Source of the DNA: Baylisascaris procyonis
Lineage: Eukaryota > Nematoda > Chromadorea > Rhabditida > Ascarididae
Assembly (NCBI GenBank): GCA_037389465.1
Contig: JAZARR010000159.1
Location: 4,815,501 to 4,879,500, forward strand
Direction of reading: 5' to 3'
DNA: 64,000 nucleotides
The position numbers were made by a program, and so were the translations under genes. A model generated the notes under the pieces. That model made no database searches and was not told where the DNA came from. It worked only from the letters and a program-made list of their open reading frames with translations. Of this stretch, positions 51,103 through 64,000 are shown in pieces. Numbering within the stretch: the stretch's first letter is position 1; each line of letters begins with the position of its first letter.

Positions 51103-54100
51103 ATGATGCCTCACAACGGACAAGGTACATATATATCTGCGAGAAATTATAAAGCATATAATACTTGTGCAAATTAGAGTAATGCTGAAGAAAGTGTGAA
51201 GTATGCAGGCAATCATCGCCATGAAGTGCGTGCGGAAATTACATGAATTGAATTAATTGAACATATTTGAGCTGTGATGGTCAGTCACATTCTTGAGCAA
51301 TGTGAAAAGCGTTTTGATTTAAAGAAAGGAACTGTTGAAATGTTGAAATTTCTTGTGCACTGTGGTATCATGTCGAAGAGCTTTTTGATATACTTTTACG
51401 AGTTAAATTCAGCTTTCTGTCAATTTTCGCTTTTCACATTTCTTGTTTTGCACGAATAAGTTGACATTCTCTAAAAATTAATTTCAAATTTCTTGACTGA
51501 TACCCGTCGGATAAGGCGACTAGAAACCTAGCATTGCTCATTCAATTCGAGTTCACATTAGCTAGTGAGATGTAATGAAGTTAAGTTTTTAATTCTTTCT
51601 AGGCCATTCACATATTAGAATCTCAAAACAGATAAGATTTATTTATATTTCAATGGGAAGGAAATTTGGAAAGTTGCCTAACAACTATCTTTAAACAATC
51701 AAAGCATTGCTCATAAGAATTCTTACTTAACGCTACTGAAAAATTTACCTAAAGGAACATTTAATAAATTCTCAGATATACGGTGTGTGGGGGGGGGGGG
51801 GGGGTGGGTGGGTGGGTGGGGAAGTAAGGGGAACAATGCTCAAATATATACAAACACAAATCAGTTTTAATTTATTGTGAAGCAACTTTATTTTGTCTTT
51901 TGATTTAATTTATTGTCTTTTGATACCGCATCAAATATGTTACTTTCTAGTCTCAGAAGCAGTTAATTTAGTGCGTCACACAGCTCACTTCTTATGAGAA
52001 ATTTTTTTTTTTTTTTTGCTCTGTGCGAAAAAATGATCTTTGTTTTCAGATGATGAATGCAAAGATGTCACTTCAGGAAATGTCGAGACAGTCGGCTCAT
52101 CAACACTACGACAGAATGATTGTACGCGTTAAATGTGTATCGATTCTATTAAAAACACTGAATTTCTAGGGAATGGAGATGATACTCTTTCACGCTTAGT
52201 GAGAATAATTATTCACAAATTGTTTTACAGAATACTATATAGATATTCGCTTCTCATACTCCTTTATCATCTAAAAGCGACGTTGTTCTCAGACATTTTA
52301 ACAAAACGTTAAACTTTTGAGTTAAGAGCATTTTTGCAACGTTGTTTTTATTACTATGCCGCTCTTAAAGTAATTTAGAATGAGAGTAAGATTCAGTAAA
52401 TCTCTAGATGCGAATGATTCTGAGAAGGAAGCTATGCTATCTGAAAGACCACCATCAGACAACTACCATCTCGTTTATTTGATCATGCTATTGCATGGTG
52501 TTGGAACGCTTATGCCTTGGAATATGTTCATCACAATTGCTCCGGCGGTAAGTTGATTGTCGACTAGCTCGAAGTTGCCTATTTGATGGGAACCACTGAA
52601 TAAGCGTCGGCAAATAATAGCAGGGAGAAAAATTCCTTGAGAACGCATATACTTATTTCTCACATACAGCAACAGACTGCAGAAACTGCAGAAAATTAGA
52701 TCTGATTATGAGGAACGATGTCTCACATACAACAGCAATAGAGCGGGAGGGGGAGGTCATCTGTACCAAGAATGGCTAAGTTCTGAGCATTCGTCTCGTG
52801 AGGGGCATTTTATATTGAAAAAAAAATGAAAAAAAAATTCACACAATCTTTTCTAAATGCAAAAACCGTTTATAATTTGCTCATATCAACAAGATACAAT
52901 AATATATATTTTTAATATCCATCTAATGTATTTTTATGACTGTATTCTTAAGAAGTTTCAAATGTGGATAGCAGTGGTACAAACTATAAAGCTTTGAAAA
53001 TGATCATGTAATAGGTAAACGTCGGATTATAATGCTTGCAGTACTTTGTCAACTATAAACTGATGGAAATGGACGAGGAAGGTGTACGGCATTCGACTGC
53101 CTATTCGCGCAATTTTTTCAGCTATCTTGGCATATGCTCACAATTACCATGCTTATTGATGAATCTCATCAATATTTTCGTTGAGGCAAAGTAGGCAATT
53201 ACTTACTCCTTAATGAAACATCTTTTAAAGTTATCAAATGTGTTAGACAAATGGTTCCGCAGTAAAGTAATTACTAGTTTATGAAAGGCTATGGGGACTT
53301 ATTTTTATTTGTCAACAAAATCTAAGCAAGGAAGATTTGTTTAGTCCGCTTGTCATTGAGAATTTTTTTTTTTTTGAATTCTTGAACTTCAAAAGTACGT
53401 TCAGTTTTTATATCTTTGATCTTCTTTCTCTTATCTGCTCCTTTATTTTACGTCCTGTATTGGACACTGCATACTCTTTTTCCCCGTTAACAGTGATGCC
53501 ATTGTTGTTAACCACGTCGTAAAATTGAATGTTTCGACTGAGGCTAAAAAAAGCCATCAATTCGGGTCATATATGCGAGCATGAGAGAAATGCTCGTTTA
53601 TGATTCACTTTATGTTTAGTATAGCTTTGAGTGATTAGATCGCGCCTTACCTAGATCATAAACGATGATCATCAGTACTAAGTTATGCAACAACTCGCGA
53701 TCGTTTTTCTAAAATTGAATTGTAAAAAAATTTGAATATTAAAATATTGATGCATCTTATCGACCAAATGATCATTCGTTTTAACAAAGAATTTTAAGGG
53801 GTGGTCTCGTAAAAAGGATATTGTCAGCACTAATTATTATTGCTGTAATATGCATGATTACTATTCTCCTTGTGATTATCGATACTTCCAAAAGTAAGTT
53901 TATTGCTGCAAACTTATTCCACTATTGTGATCAATAATTTTGTTATAATCCAACACGTTAGTATCACTGAAGATTTTCCTTCATTCATAGAGGTAGCTGC
54001 ATTTAGGAAGGAATATAGATGAAAGCTGGAGAACATAATTAAATAGGGCATACGTCGCAATTATTTTTCTTTTGCATCTCTTCGCTAGCATCAGTTTTGT

Positions 54101-55357
54101 TTTAATAACAACGGAGCAAAAACCGTCGTTTCCCGTAAAACACGGAAAAATAGGTCATAGCTTCAGCTCAAGAACTGAAAGAAATTGCCAGCCGTAGGAG
54201 TATAATAGAATCGCGTACTCCAGCACGGTCGTCAACTGCGACGACGTGCGCTTTTATGGCTTTTGTTTGGAATTGCGATATTGGTGGGAGAAAGGGTAAC
54301 AACTTACATATTTCACTCTCCACCAAACGTGTCTCCCTTCCAAAAAGTCTAACCTATCCAATGCCATTCAGTCGGCTGATATCCTTTATAAATGAAAAAA
54401 AAAAAAACTTTTGAAACGAAGCCTAGATGTAACTGATGCGTGCTGATGTGAGCTTATTGAAAAAGATGCGTCGATGTTTGCAGTGGTGACGGCGTTCTTC
54501 TTCATAACGATGTTAACGGTAATAATTTTGAACGGTGCAAATGGAATCTATCAAAATTCAGTATTCGGTCTTGTGTCGGCTTTCCCACAACAATTCACTA
54601 ATGCGATTGTTTTGGGCAACAACCTGTGCGGCACTTTCGTCTCAATTATTAGCATTTTCACACTCATTGGTGAGTTTTTCTAGTTTGGAGATGCTGAAAT
54701 TCAGATAATCGAAATCGCCACACTGCATGTTACTACCGCAGCATAATTAGCATATGAAACACAGTTAAACTGTGCCTTATTCAAATCACACACGGACAGT
54801 CTATTCTTCAACCTCTTGAGAGAAATTGTCGTAGATTTTGACTTCAGGAAGGCGTTCGTGGTGCTTGGACGTTAGCGAGTTCTCATAGATGGGATGGCAT
54901 TTACAAATGACGAATAGATCTGCGAAAGAGAAGCATGGTGGCAAAATAACAAGATATGATCGACTCAACTTCGAGTCACGAGAAATATACCTTTTATGCG
55001 TCCAGTTCGACAAGATGCATCCATAGTGTGATATATAAAACTGTTGAAATTCAGTAGTCCTTTCACTTGCTTCAGGGAAATTTTTCGTTCTTCATCCATC
55101 CAATTTTTGTTCATCCAAATACGAATGTGGTGGCATCCTTAACTTTTTCTGTGCTTGCTTTGCAGTTGAACGCTGAGTGGCACAAAAATGAATCGAAAGT
55201 TCCGTTAAAATTTAAAAAGAAAAATTAGTTGAAAAAGACCGTATTGTCGTCAGCCTCGACCTCTTTGCGATCAGATTAGGTGGTTCACAACTTTTGATCC
55301 TAATCAGTTGGTTACAGACTTTAAGCCAAAAATAGCGAGTTGCAAAATAGGTGATTA

Positions 55358-55419
<62 letters not shown>

Positions 55420-58400
55420 TAAATTAATGCACATAGATACTAAATACATTTTTTTCAGCGTCTAGCCCAATGACGCTTCGATTAATGGTGTTAAAGTATA
55501 TCTGATTATAGCCAGCGGCGTTGTTAGTGCTTAATTTAAGCACATCCACAAGATGCTTAATTTTCTGCGTGAGAGCGACCTGACGCTGGGGGATCGCTGT
55601 TTTAGGGTATGATAAATGTTAGTTAGAGATGCGAACACCTAGTGTTCCGGTTAAATTGTTCTAACAGAAGAAAACCCTCACATAACGATGAAGCTGTTGC
55701 TTAACAAGTTGAGAAACAAAGCGATTCCATTGATTGCAGTATCCGACACGATAAAAGTGGCCGCGTTAGCGTACTTCTCAATAGCACTTCTCACAGTCGC
55801 CGCATGCTTCTTCAGCTTCTACCTGCTTCCTAAATTGGTTAGTGAACTTCATTCGGAAATTCGCATTCCTCCCCTAAAAGGAACATCACCCAGGAACAAT
55901 ATCATCTTGTTTAATGCTGAGGAACAAAAGGAATGCCGACCTCTAACGCTATCCTTCAAAGATCCTCACATTTCCTAAACGTTCCTGGTCTTTGATTGTT
56001 TATGGCCTAAATATTTTCAATAGCTGAAATTGGTGCATATCTGGATGAAACCAAAAGTGCTTCAAAAGAATTCCTAGGCAAAATTGCTGAATTGAGAATG
56101 CGGTTGTGGATACAGGTCATCACAACATTCGAATTCTGCGATGTAAATGTTCGATTATTTATGAAAAACTTCAAAAGAGTGAATGAGAAAGTCTTACATG
56201 GAGTGGATGCGACAGTCTTAAATCACTTTCAGGAGTTTTATAAATATTATCAGAAAAAATTGACTGAAGGAGAAAAATACATCAATCTGGACGAGACAGA
56301 AAGTACGAAAGAAGGAAAGATTCAACTATACGCAAGTGTATTCAAGCAGGTTAGCACTTCTTGAAATTTGTTCAGTTCTTTCTTTTTTTTGTGCTTGCTT
56401 AATATTTTAATGCGCTATAAACTCATCAATTATTCAGGTGTGGATGCAATGCCTCAACGTATTTCTCGTGTTTTTTGTTACATTAACAATTTTCCCAGCT
56501 ATTATGGCCGAAGTAAAAGTATATAGCGCAAATGGAGTGTACGATTTCTTCATTCCTGGTTAGTCGATTCAAATATCGATAACAATACGTCTACCTTTCA
56601 TGTGATCCACTTCGTCTGCAACTCTTTCAAACGACTAAAATTGACAATTTAGTAGTAAATATACTTCGCTAGAGAGGTGCGCCCAGATAATTTAGCACCT
56701 TGGTTTAGTAAGCGATTTATTGCGCTCATATTTGTTGCATATATTCGATGCGTTCAAAAGTATTTAAGTAATATTTGAAGTATTCCGCTAAAAACATTTC
56801 TCAAGTTGTTGACGATGTCACTAAGCATAGGGTTAGTTTCGAGTGCTAATTAATTTTTATAGATGCTCGAACTCTATTTTAAGGTTGCAGTCGAGTGATT
56901 CGTTTTCATTATGCTGTAAATTCATTTATTTTTTAAAGTTGTTCCGATGATTTTCTTCGATATTATAAAATTATAAAAAAAGCGACTTTAACTATTTGCA
57001 GAATTTTTATTCACACCGATCACCACTTTCCTACTATTCAATTTACTCGCTTTGATTGGATCGACGGTGGCCAGTTTCGTTCAGTGGGTTCGTTTTTGTT
57101 GTTGCTTCTTAGGCGATTTTCAGCTGCTATACGATAAATAACGCTTTACTATTTTTCACACCTTCCATCATGTGATATTAGGTATATCAACTCCGATACT
57201 AATATAAAGCATGTAAATCAAGCAAGTGTATTTTTTCTCCCATGCCCATTTACAGCACAATGGAATTTTTTCGCTGGCTATATCGAGCATTCTCTATAGT
57301 TAAGATAGAACTGGATTTTCCATGTATGTTTTAGAAGTACCTTAGCCTTATGGCATGTGAAGCGATAGGGATGAGTTTAAATGGTGATCACGCTTCTCAA
57401 AACACAACAGCAATCGCTTCAATCCATAGTACCAACCCCTCAAACCTGGAAATCGGCAAAAACTTGATTATTTTGATTAGGTTAGGTAACATGTAAGCGA
57501 GTTAATTAGCGTTGAATTTATTTAAACCATTGAGATTATATTGCTAACATATAAAAGCATCAGCCGTTGTGACAGCGAATTTTTAGCTTAGACCGCTTGC
57601 CCCATTATTGTATAAGATATGATTTTCAGCCGTCTCCACGATTTTTGTTTATTCCGGTTGTGCTTCGTTTGTTGTTGATTCCGTTGATGATGTTCTGCAA
57701 CTATCGACCTCAACGTCGTTCATGGCCAGTCTATATCACCAGTGAATATGTGTACATCATTTTCGGATTGTTAATGTCATTCACAAGTGGTTACTTCAGT
57801 TCACTTGGTATGATGTATGCGCCCAGGTATGTTTTGATGCAGTCAACTCAGCTGAAATAGCATCAGTGCCCCTACTGCTAGAAATTTTCGTCATTCGATC
57901 TCACTCGAAAAGAGGCTTAAATAGCCTAATGACTAGAAGCGGAAAGTCATGTACATGAGAGGACTGTTTCCTCGATGATTTTAAATCGGGTTTTCTGTAC
58001 ATAGATTTTATTCCGAGAACAGACAAATAGATGGGTGAATTTTCGCCTGTAATTTGCATCAAAATGCTGATTAAGATAAAATTAAACTATTTAAAAAATA
58101 TAGTATAACTCTTTCTCACTAAAATAAGAGTTATATTACAAGGGCAACGATATTGATGGAATATTTGCTCGTTGAGCCAGTGATCGTTCAGCATATATGT
58201 CTAACGACATTAATTAAACGTTACGATTATTACTGCATCAGTGGACGCAGGAAATGCTGCGCCCAAACAAAGAAATACATTGCAGTTGAAAGTTTCCTTT
58301 GCTTTATGCTACAGCCTGATAATCTAGCCACTCTCTCTATTACTCCTTTCATTTCAGAGCTGTTGAAAAATCGAAGGCATCTGTCGCTGGCATGATGTCT

Positions 58401-58977
58401 GCATTTTTCCTCATTTTAGGTTCGTTGCTTTTATTTTCTTGACAACTTTTGACGCTACAATACATATTTTATTTCGAAGTCACCTCACATCCTTTTTTTC
58501 CTTTAGAACGGTGGCATTATTCTTTGAACTGAAATTTCTACCCCGTTCCCAGCCTTAATCTATGTTCAGCAAAGGTAAAAGCTAATTGCTCCTAGATCTA
58601 AGCGTTGAGTTGAAGGAAAGTTAGTGCACACCCATGTGGGCGAGCAGAGCTCACGAAGGCAACACATAGACAATGAAGAAACTAAGATTTATGGGCTTTG
58701 AATGCGACCGCTGAATTGGGAGAATTGTTAACGTTTTTTTAAGTTGCCCAAGAGGCTTCCTTTTTTCGGTGGATAAGGTATAGTTTACTTACGAATTATT
58801 CGTTTTTCTCATAAAGGTAGCTGATCGTTATCGGCACTTGAAAGCAGAGCTCAGTCCACACGTTGCACCAACATTACACCTATTATTTCAGGTATCTGTT
58901 GTGGTGTTGCGTTCACATTCTTCGTTTCCTACTTCACTGACTACTTGGGACCCAATCCCCAACCAACAGTCCCCTGA
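51103..58977 (+). CDS. Equilibrative nucleoside transporter (ENT, SLC29 family), 13 exons
   Basis: Exons: 51103-51124 (5' edge of the exon 51086), 52050-52121, 52408-52547, 53042-53190, 53799-53893, 54484-54669, 55740-55837, 56233-56349, 56438-56558, 57002-57087, 57630-57826, 58358-58419, 58892-58977. Phases agree throughout and give 476 residues, normal for the family. The first membrane segment (about 52-75) holds the signature GVGTLMPWNMF. The third coding block has the conserved NGIYQNSVFG...FPQQFTNAIVLGN stretch (about 175-205). The loop EFYKYYQKK follows the sixth segment, as in human ENT1 (EFYRYYQQ). Later segments include FLFIPVVLRLLLIPLMMFCN and SFTSGYFSSLGMMY. About 11 membrane helices are visible and the tail ends GPNPQPTVP. 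The family carries nucleosides and nucleobases down gradients at the plasma or organelle membrane. The N-terminus is the least certain part: exon 52408 could instead begin with the Met at 52380 after a TTTAG acceptor. Confidence 0.93.
51789..51821 (+). repeat. G-run with GGGT repeats (G-quadruplex motif)
   Basis: Sixteen G followed by four TGGG units, in the ENT intron between 51125 and 52049. Four or more G-triplets with one-base loops meet the usual quadruplex pattern. Confidence 0.9.
55359..55417. repeat. (TA)n microsatellite
   Basis: About 29 TA units in the ENT intron 54670-55739. Confidence 0.97.
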
Positions 58978-59832
58978 AGTGTGAAACTCCTCAAGCTCGC
59001 TTATGAATGTAACTGGTAAGTGATAGCAATTTTAGGAATGCACTTCTAGCTTTTATAACTGTTTAATAGATTCAATGAAAAGACGCAAAAATGCCTTATT
59101 TATGTCTGAAATTCTCGGAGCGTTTGTTACTGAGAACAGCTCCGAGTTTCTTCTTTTGCTTTTTCTATTCGTCTTTTTTCCTTGATGAATTGTTTGACGC
59201 GCGTACACGCAGCATGACTCAAACACTACTCAAAAAGTTGCAAATTTTCTGCACAAGGGTAATTCGAGTATAGGTCTGATACGGTGCTTACACCTGAATT
59301 GCGATTCCGCTATCGCGCAGTTATGATGGTTTTTCGAATTCCACCCTCTCATTTAAAGTATTCATCCATACGTGGTGCTTGTGTGTGCCAGAACTGCACT
59401 GAAACCCCAGTTAAGAAATCTGGAAATTCCAGTTTTTTCTTAACATCCGGTTTCAGCTCTTTAAAAAATACATTTCCCGATGCGGCTTAGGATGATGCCA
59501 TTCGGAAGCATGGTCGTGATAGGCCTGCACTATTTGCCAACTGTTAATTAATTCTAGTCACTTATATTCGTGAAGTAGACTTATTTCCAGGGCAGGTTGA
59601 CAACGATTGTGTTCACAGAACAAAGCCTTCCGCACGCTGTAAAGTATCATTCTCTTCGTTATGTCTACATTTCGTTGTTCATGCAATGACAGCGATTATT
59701 TTATCTCCTTAAACAGCTGCAACAGCTCGAGTTCCTTCTTTCTTTTTTTTTTATTGAATAAAAGAAGGGTTCAAATCCAAAATAATTTCAATAATATATT
59801 TTCATCCGTTTGGTTTGAAAGCAAAATTCTTG
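58978..59832. other. Downstream of the ENT gene
   Basis: Probable 3' untranslated region. A strong donor (ACTG/GTAAGT, exon edge 59015) lies 38 bases after the stop, so a 3'UTR intron is possible. The first AATAAA I see is at 59757-59762. Confidence 0.4.
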
Positions 59833-60313
59833 ATGAAGCCTGGGAGGAATGAAATGGCATTGCCTCCAGGTAAATCTATTATGCCAGATGATCAACAAAT
59901 GCCTCATTATATTCTGGAAAGGTGATCAACAGTTTGTTAGTCGATTTGATGAAGTAAAACAAAAGCGGAAATGTTTACTTTCTCAAAAACAGGGTGAACG
60001 TTGAGTAACCACTTTATTATGAGTGGAAATATCCCCATCTCTTTTCAGTGCTTCCGCCAAAGATAATTCATAATTCTGCCGACATATTTACAGAGGGTTG
60101 TTGTCTTCGATAATCACACTGATAGACGATAAACCACAACGATTATGGATGACCTGCATTCAAATTGCATTCTTATGCATTTCTGTAAATCTTCATAAGA
60201 TAAGCGCATCACTGCCAAGTTGTGCATCTATGCGTAGGTATATGTTTGCGTTGGTTTCTGATCGTTAATTCCAGCACCGGAATCACCATTGCTAGAGTTA
60301 CGAAGTCTACTAG
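59833..60313 (+). CDS. Possible first two exons of another gene, unidentified
   Basis: ATG exon 59833-59869 (MKPGRNEMALPP, donor CTCCAG/GTAAAT, phase 1) is phase-compatible with 60275-60313 (acceptor AATTCCAG, APESPLLELRSLL, donor CTAG/GTATGG, phase 1). The peptide is natural in composition, but both exons are very short. I could not extend it with confidence; one later candidate begins at 61647 (acceptor TTCCAG) and reads KKLFTLILKFPNTGESQF. Confidence 0.25.
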
Positions 60314-61059
60314 GTATGGTCTACAACATGAGTTAACCATTCGCAACATTTTTCAAATTTCCCTCTCAACAGACAAAAGAGTTACAAGCACTTAAGTAGT
60401 CTTGATTTTGTAGTTGATTGGGTCATATTCCGTAGTAGTTCTGGTGGCACCCGATAGTCAGAAACAAATCTTTTGCGGAAAATTTGTATGACTAATCCGA
60501 CCGGTGAGGTTGAATGCTTTAAACCATGTTCGATTACTTGTAGCAATTAATGACAGCCGCTGGTCTCGCCAGCAGCCTCACAAGGAACGAAACAGCTCCT
60601 TTGGCTCGCATTTGAACTTGTTTATGAGACGAAGAATTGTAATTTGCCAATATGCTAGGTGCAGTGTTTCCTATGAAGTATTATCAGATGTTCTGTATCG
60701 GATATCCCATATAAATATGTACCTCTTATTGTAACCTATTTGTAATGACAATTTCACATAGAAAATCATTGCGAAAAAATGTTAGGATGCTTTATAGGAA
60801 AAATTGGATTTCGGCTTTTCCATCAACCAGAAAAGATTTTTATGAGCGAAGAAAAATTTTATTATTTTCTAAAGGCATGAGCATGGCCTTGAAAATCTAC
60901 AATTCATTGCTAGTAATCGGAAATGCTTTCAGGCAGCTATTTCCGTTTCGAGTTTTCGTTACTTACCGTTAAGTTAACCAACCTGGTTGCCTTTTATCCT
61001 CCTCCCACCTCTCCTTTCTCCTCCGTAAGCTTCTTAGTGGCCAGCTGTGCCTGATTCAC

Positions 61060-61510
61060 TCAATTGTCCTGTGCCAACGCGACCTGCCTGTATGCTGTTG
61101 ACCTTCTTTGACTTCGCGTCTACTCATTATTCGGAGGGAATATTTGTAAGGATCAGCTCCCCTTGGCTCGTTTGATCCTCCAGGTCTCCTTGAAGATCTG
61201 CACCTTCTGTCGAGCTGCGATCGAACAAATTGTGAGACAACATTTATACAGTAAGGTGACAAACACAAGGATGGCTTCCATCGCCGGCACGATCTTGCAG
61301 TCGAACTCCACGCTGTCGCAGATCACCTTGCGCACTCCAATGGCCACACGGGGCCCACTCTACCCTAAGACCAGTCTAGAAGCTGGAATGAATACATGAG
61401 CACATCAGCCCTTTTTACATCCTCTTGATTCTGCCTCAGACTAGCCTCACGACCCATGGTGGGTAGTCGTTTGATCTGCTTGTATGCTGTTGATCTTCTT
61501 TGACCGCTTG
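61060..61510. repeat. GC-rich block with an internal repeat, possible inserted element
   Basis: This block is clearly richer in G+C than its flanks. A 29-base motif (CTGCCTGTATGCTGTTGACC..., 61084-61112) recurs at 61476-61504 with two differences. On the minus strand 61347-61153 an open frame of 64 codons uses many G/C-ending codons (RKVICDSVEFDCKIVPAMEA), unlike the three real genes here. It may be a decayed mobile element or retrocopy; no terminal repeats were found. Confidence 0.4.
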
Positions 61511-62794
61511 TACGGCCCACTATCACCACTTAATCTATAGCTGCCTGTCTTACCTTACATATTTTGGTGTTGCAATTGGACAAGTGATCCTTTTTTCGAA
61601 GAGTTTCTTACACTGATCTGTGCCTATAATTGTTTACCTGTTCCAGTAAAAAGTTGTTCACGCTGATCCTGAAGTTTCCCAATACAGGAGAGAGTCAATT
61701 CGTCAGCCAATTACTTATCTTAGAACGGCTTCTGCGAATTAATAAACCTCAAGACGTTACAAACCTCTTTCGCAATTCCATCAAACGGAAAAAATTGTCG
61801 ATTTTAGTATCATTTTCCGATATATTAATTCTATTGATCACTTGTTTTTTGAAAAAAAAAAAAAGCTCGACAATTCCTAAATGATCACTTAGTTTAAATA
61901 ATCAATGCAATGAACAAGGTGATCAAATTCGAAATGTGTATCGAAAACTGAGAACTGGAATGAGATGAGCGCAATGTGCAGCTGTAGAAGAATATTAGAA
62001 ATATGCGCTTGAAATATTAGCGCAATTATGAGAAATTTAGAAATAGATTCTAATAATTTTCGATTATTAGAAACGTCTCCAGTGTCCTCGAAAACTTTCA
62101 GTCACCCCATCTTTCTACCTAAACAAATTGAGCTCTCTCGGTCATCTTGGTAGTTGGAAACGTCCTTCGCGTATAGTTCAGGCAGTGCTCATCATAATTC
62201 CTTTCTTGTCACTCCATACTAGCAACATTCCATCGCTACGCACTACGATTTGTGAAAAATTAAACGTTAATTGGGGAACGCACAACGATCACTGTGACAG
62301 CTAAAAGGTAATACTGCTAGATCTAGACGAAATCGGATCTCAATCACGAAAGGAACTGAATTTAGTTGTACCGATGTTGCCCGTGTCTTCAGATGACAAG
62401 GGGGGGTGGGGGAAGGGAAGATGTGAGGAGTGCCGATTTTAGAGACTGGATGTGAGTTAAGGAAAGCTTGCAGTAAATAGGGATTGAGAAAGCCAAGCAG
62501 AACTTTGTCAACAACGGTGGAAGAAGTGCAATAAGAGTTTAAAGTAATGTTCACGACAACGTTGAGTTTTTCACGCATGCGGTGTGAGCTGTGCAACTCG
62601 AAGGGTGCCAGTAGCGTTCTCGTCTCCTTTTGCTTTACACTGCCACACCCTACGACATCATGATGACCAATTATTTTCAGTCGATCTGGTTCAGAAAATG
62701 CTCTAAGTTAATTAACCAGTGAAGAATTAACTGCTATAGACGCCCTGTTGTCTAAGTTGAAGGAAGTGGACGCAAAGAATACTAAACGGAATAA

Positions 62795-62860
62795 TAGCGC
62801 AATGGGTAAGGCGGGTAACTGTCGAATGTTTGGATGAAACATCAGAACATTGGTGGGAGG
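62795..62860 (+). repeat. tRNA-like relic (A box only)
   Basis: TAGCGCAATGGGTAAGGCG (62795-62813) matches the polymerase III A box and D-arm pattern. The following bases give only a poor B box, and no cloverleaf closes. Confidence 0.25.
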
Positions 62861-64000
62861 AATGAGTAGCAGAAATACGTGGGATGGGGAATTTCGATGT
62901 GTTTAAACGCAAGCAAGCAGTATAAGCTCATTAGCCAACTAACAGATGATTCATTTTTTCAGTAAAATTTAAAACTAAGTAATGATAAGGATAATTGCTA
63001 TCCACATACTGTAAGCGAGTGCTATTCGGGATGAAGACCTGAAAATAACGCAAAAGAAGCGAAATTCAAAACGCCCACAATATATTCGCAGCAACAACAC
63101 GATGAAAAAGAGCACATAATCTTGAAAGAAACAGAAAATAACTGACCAATGTTCTATATCCAGAAATTAATTTTATTTACTATGATTTTTCTGAGAAGAC
63201 TATAAAATAAAGCGTCAAAGATATTTGAAAATTATTACTGTATTCATATGATGGGGAGGGGAAGAGGGCGGCCAAAAAAAAATCAAAAATGTAATCACTT
63301 TTTCTATCAACCTTTCAACTAAACTTTAAACGACAAAACAATAATAAAGGAAGAAAAACAATACTGCAATAGAAAAGCGCAGATGAGTTCGAAAGTTTTG
63401 GCTGCTTGCCAAAATGGCACTCTTGTTGAGGTCGCCCTTGTCCTTTCGTACGGCATGTCAACATTTCTTGATGGTCTTTTTCTCTGGATTCATGAACGAT
63501 ATTGTTTGTGTTCGTTCGTTACGATTGGCTGGAAAACAGCGAAACATTTACAAACTTTTTAGGAACTTAAAAAACAAAGCGTTACTAATGGTATATTAAA
63601 GGCAACATACAATCACTCATAGTACGTTCTATGTGAGATAACAGCTACGAAGTAAATCAGTGATTTATAGCACTGAAAGAAGTGAGAAAATGTCGATCAA
63701 AAAGAACTATCCATGAGAGCGAATGAATTTCACTTATTGATGACAGGAAGTTGTTCTTAATGAGTGATCTATTTAAGCACTGTTGAAAAAAAAAAGACAT
63801 TCTTTGAGATTATTCACACTGATTTTATTGATCCGAAAAGAAAAAAAACGATCGGCAAAAATTTTACACTCTAGAAAATCGTATCGGATAAAGCTTTATG
63901 CTCGTGGATCGTTCGTTGTCTTCCGAGCAAACGGAAAAAAAGAGCGAAGCCTATATTGATAAACTGCTGAGATGCAACACGGCAATATAGAGCGAGATGG

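Larger units (their letters stand above)
60314..64000. other. Right-end region without a supported gene
   Basis: Apart from the candidate exon at 61647, the GC-rich block at 61060-61510 and a tRNA-like string at 62795, I see only AT-rich sequence. A gene could continue past the window edge. Confidence 0.35.

Overview
The window looks like nuclear DNA from a nematode. It is AT-rich (roughly one third G+C by eye), genes are split into small exons by introns of about 0.2 to 4.5 kb, and splice acceptors are short and relaxed (TTTCAG, but also TTAAG and TTTAG). One of the three genes belongs to a family (DUF1647) that I know only from nematodes. The long introns suggest a parasitic rather than a Caenorhabditis-like genome, but I cannot name the species or clade.

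Three multi-exon genes are well supported by homology and by an unbroken chain of compatible splice phases. (1) Plus strand, 645-17011: a co-Smad (SMAD4 / SMA-4 / DAF-3 family) with complete MH1 and MH2 domains, 14 exons. (2) Minus strand, 29212-23449: a DUF1647-family protein with an N-terminal signal anchor, about 10 exons. It has no long open reading frame and is easy to miss. (3) Plus strand, 51103-58977: an equilibrative nucleoside transporter (ENT / SLC29), 13 exons, 476 residues, about 11 membrane segments. The genes do not form a pathway. The Smad is a nuclear/cytoplasmic TGF-beta effector, the DUF1647 protein is probably a secretory-pathway membrane protein, and the ENT moves nucleosides across a membrane.

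Between and beyond them lie long AT-rich stretches (17.0-23.4, 29.2-49.4 and 59-64 kb) holding only weak candidates: exon pairs with matching phases at 17.75-18.45 and 20.57-21.21 kb, a possible mitochondrial-presequence exon at 38.19 kb and a short ORF with a poly(A) signal at 39.65 kb, a signal-peptide exon at 49.37 kb upstream of the ENT, and a possible gene start at 59.83 kb. A coding-like antisense exon sits inside a Smad intron at about 10 kb. Structural features include a perfect 174-bp tandem duplication, a 13-bp-stem hairpin, tRNA-derived relics, several microsatellites and a G-quadruplex-type run in an ENT intron. All coordinates were read by eye. Exon edges rest on GT/AG signals, frame and family resemblance, with no alignment or transcript data.
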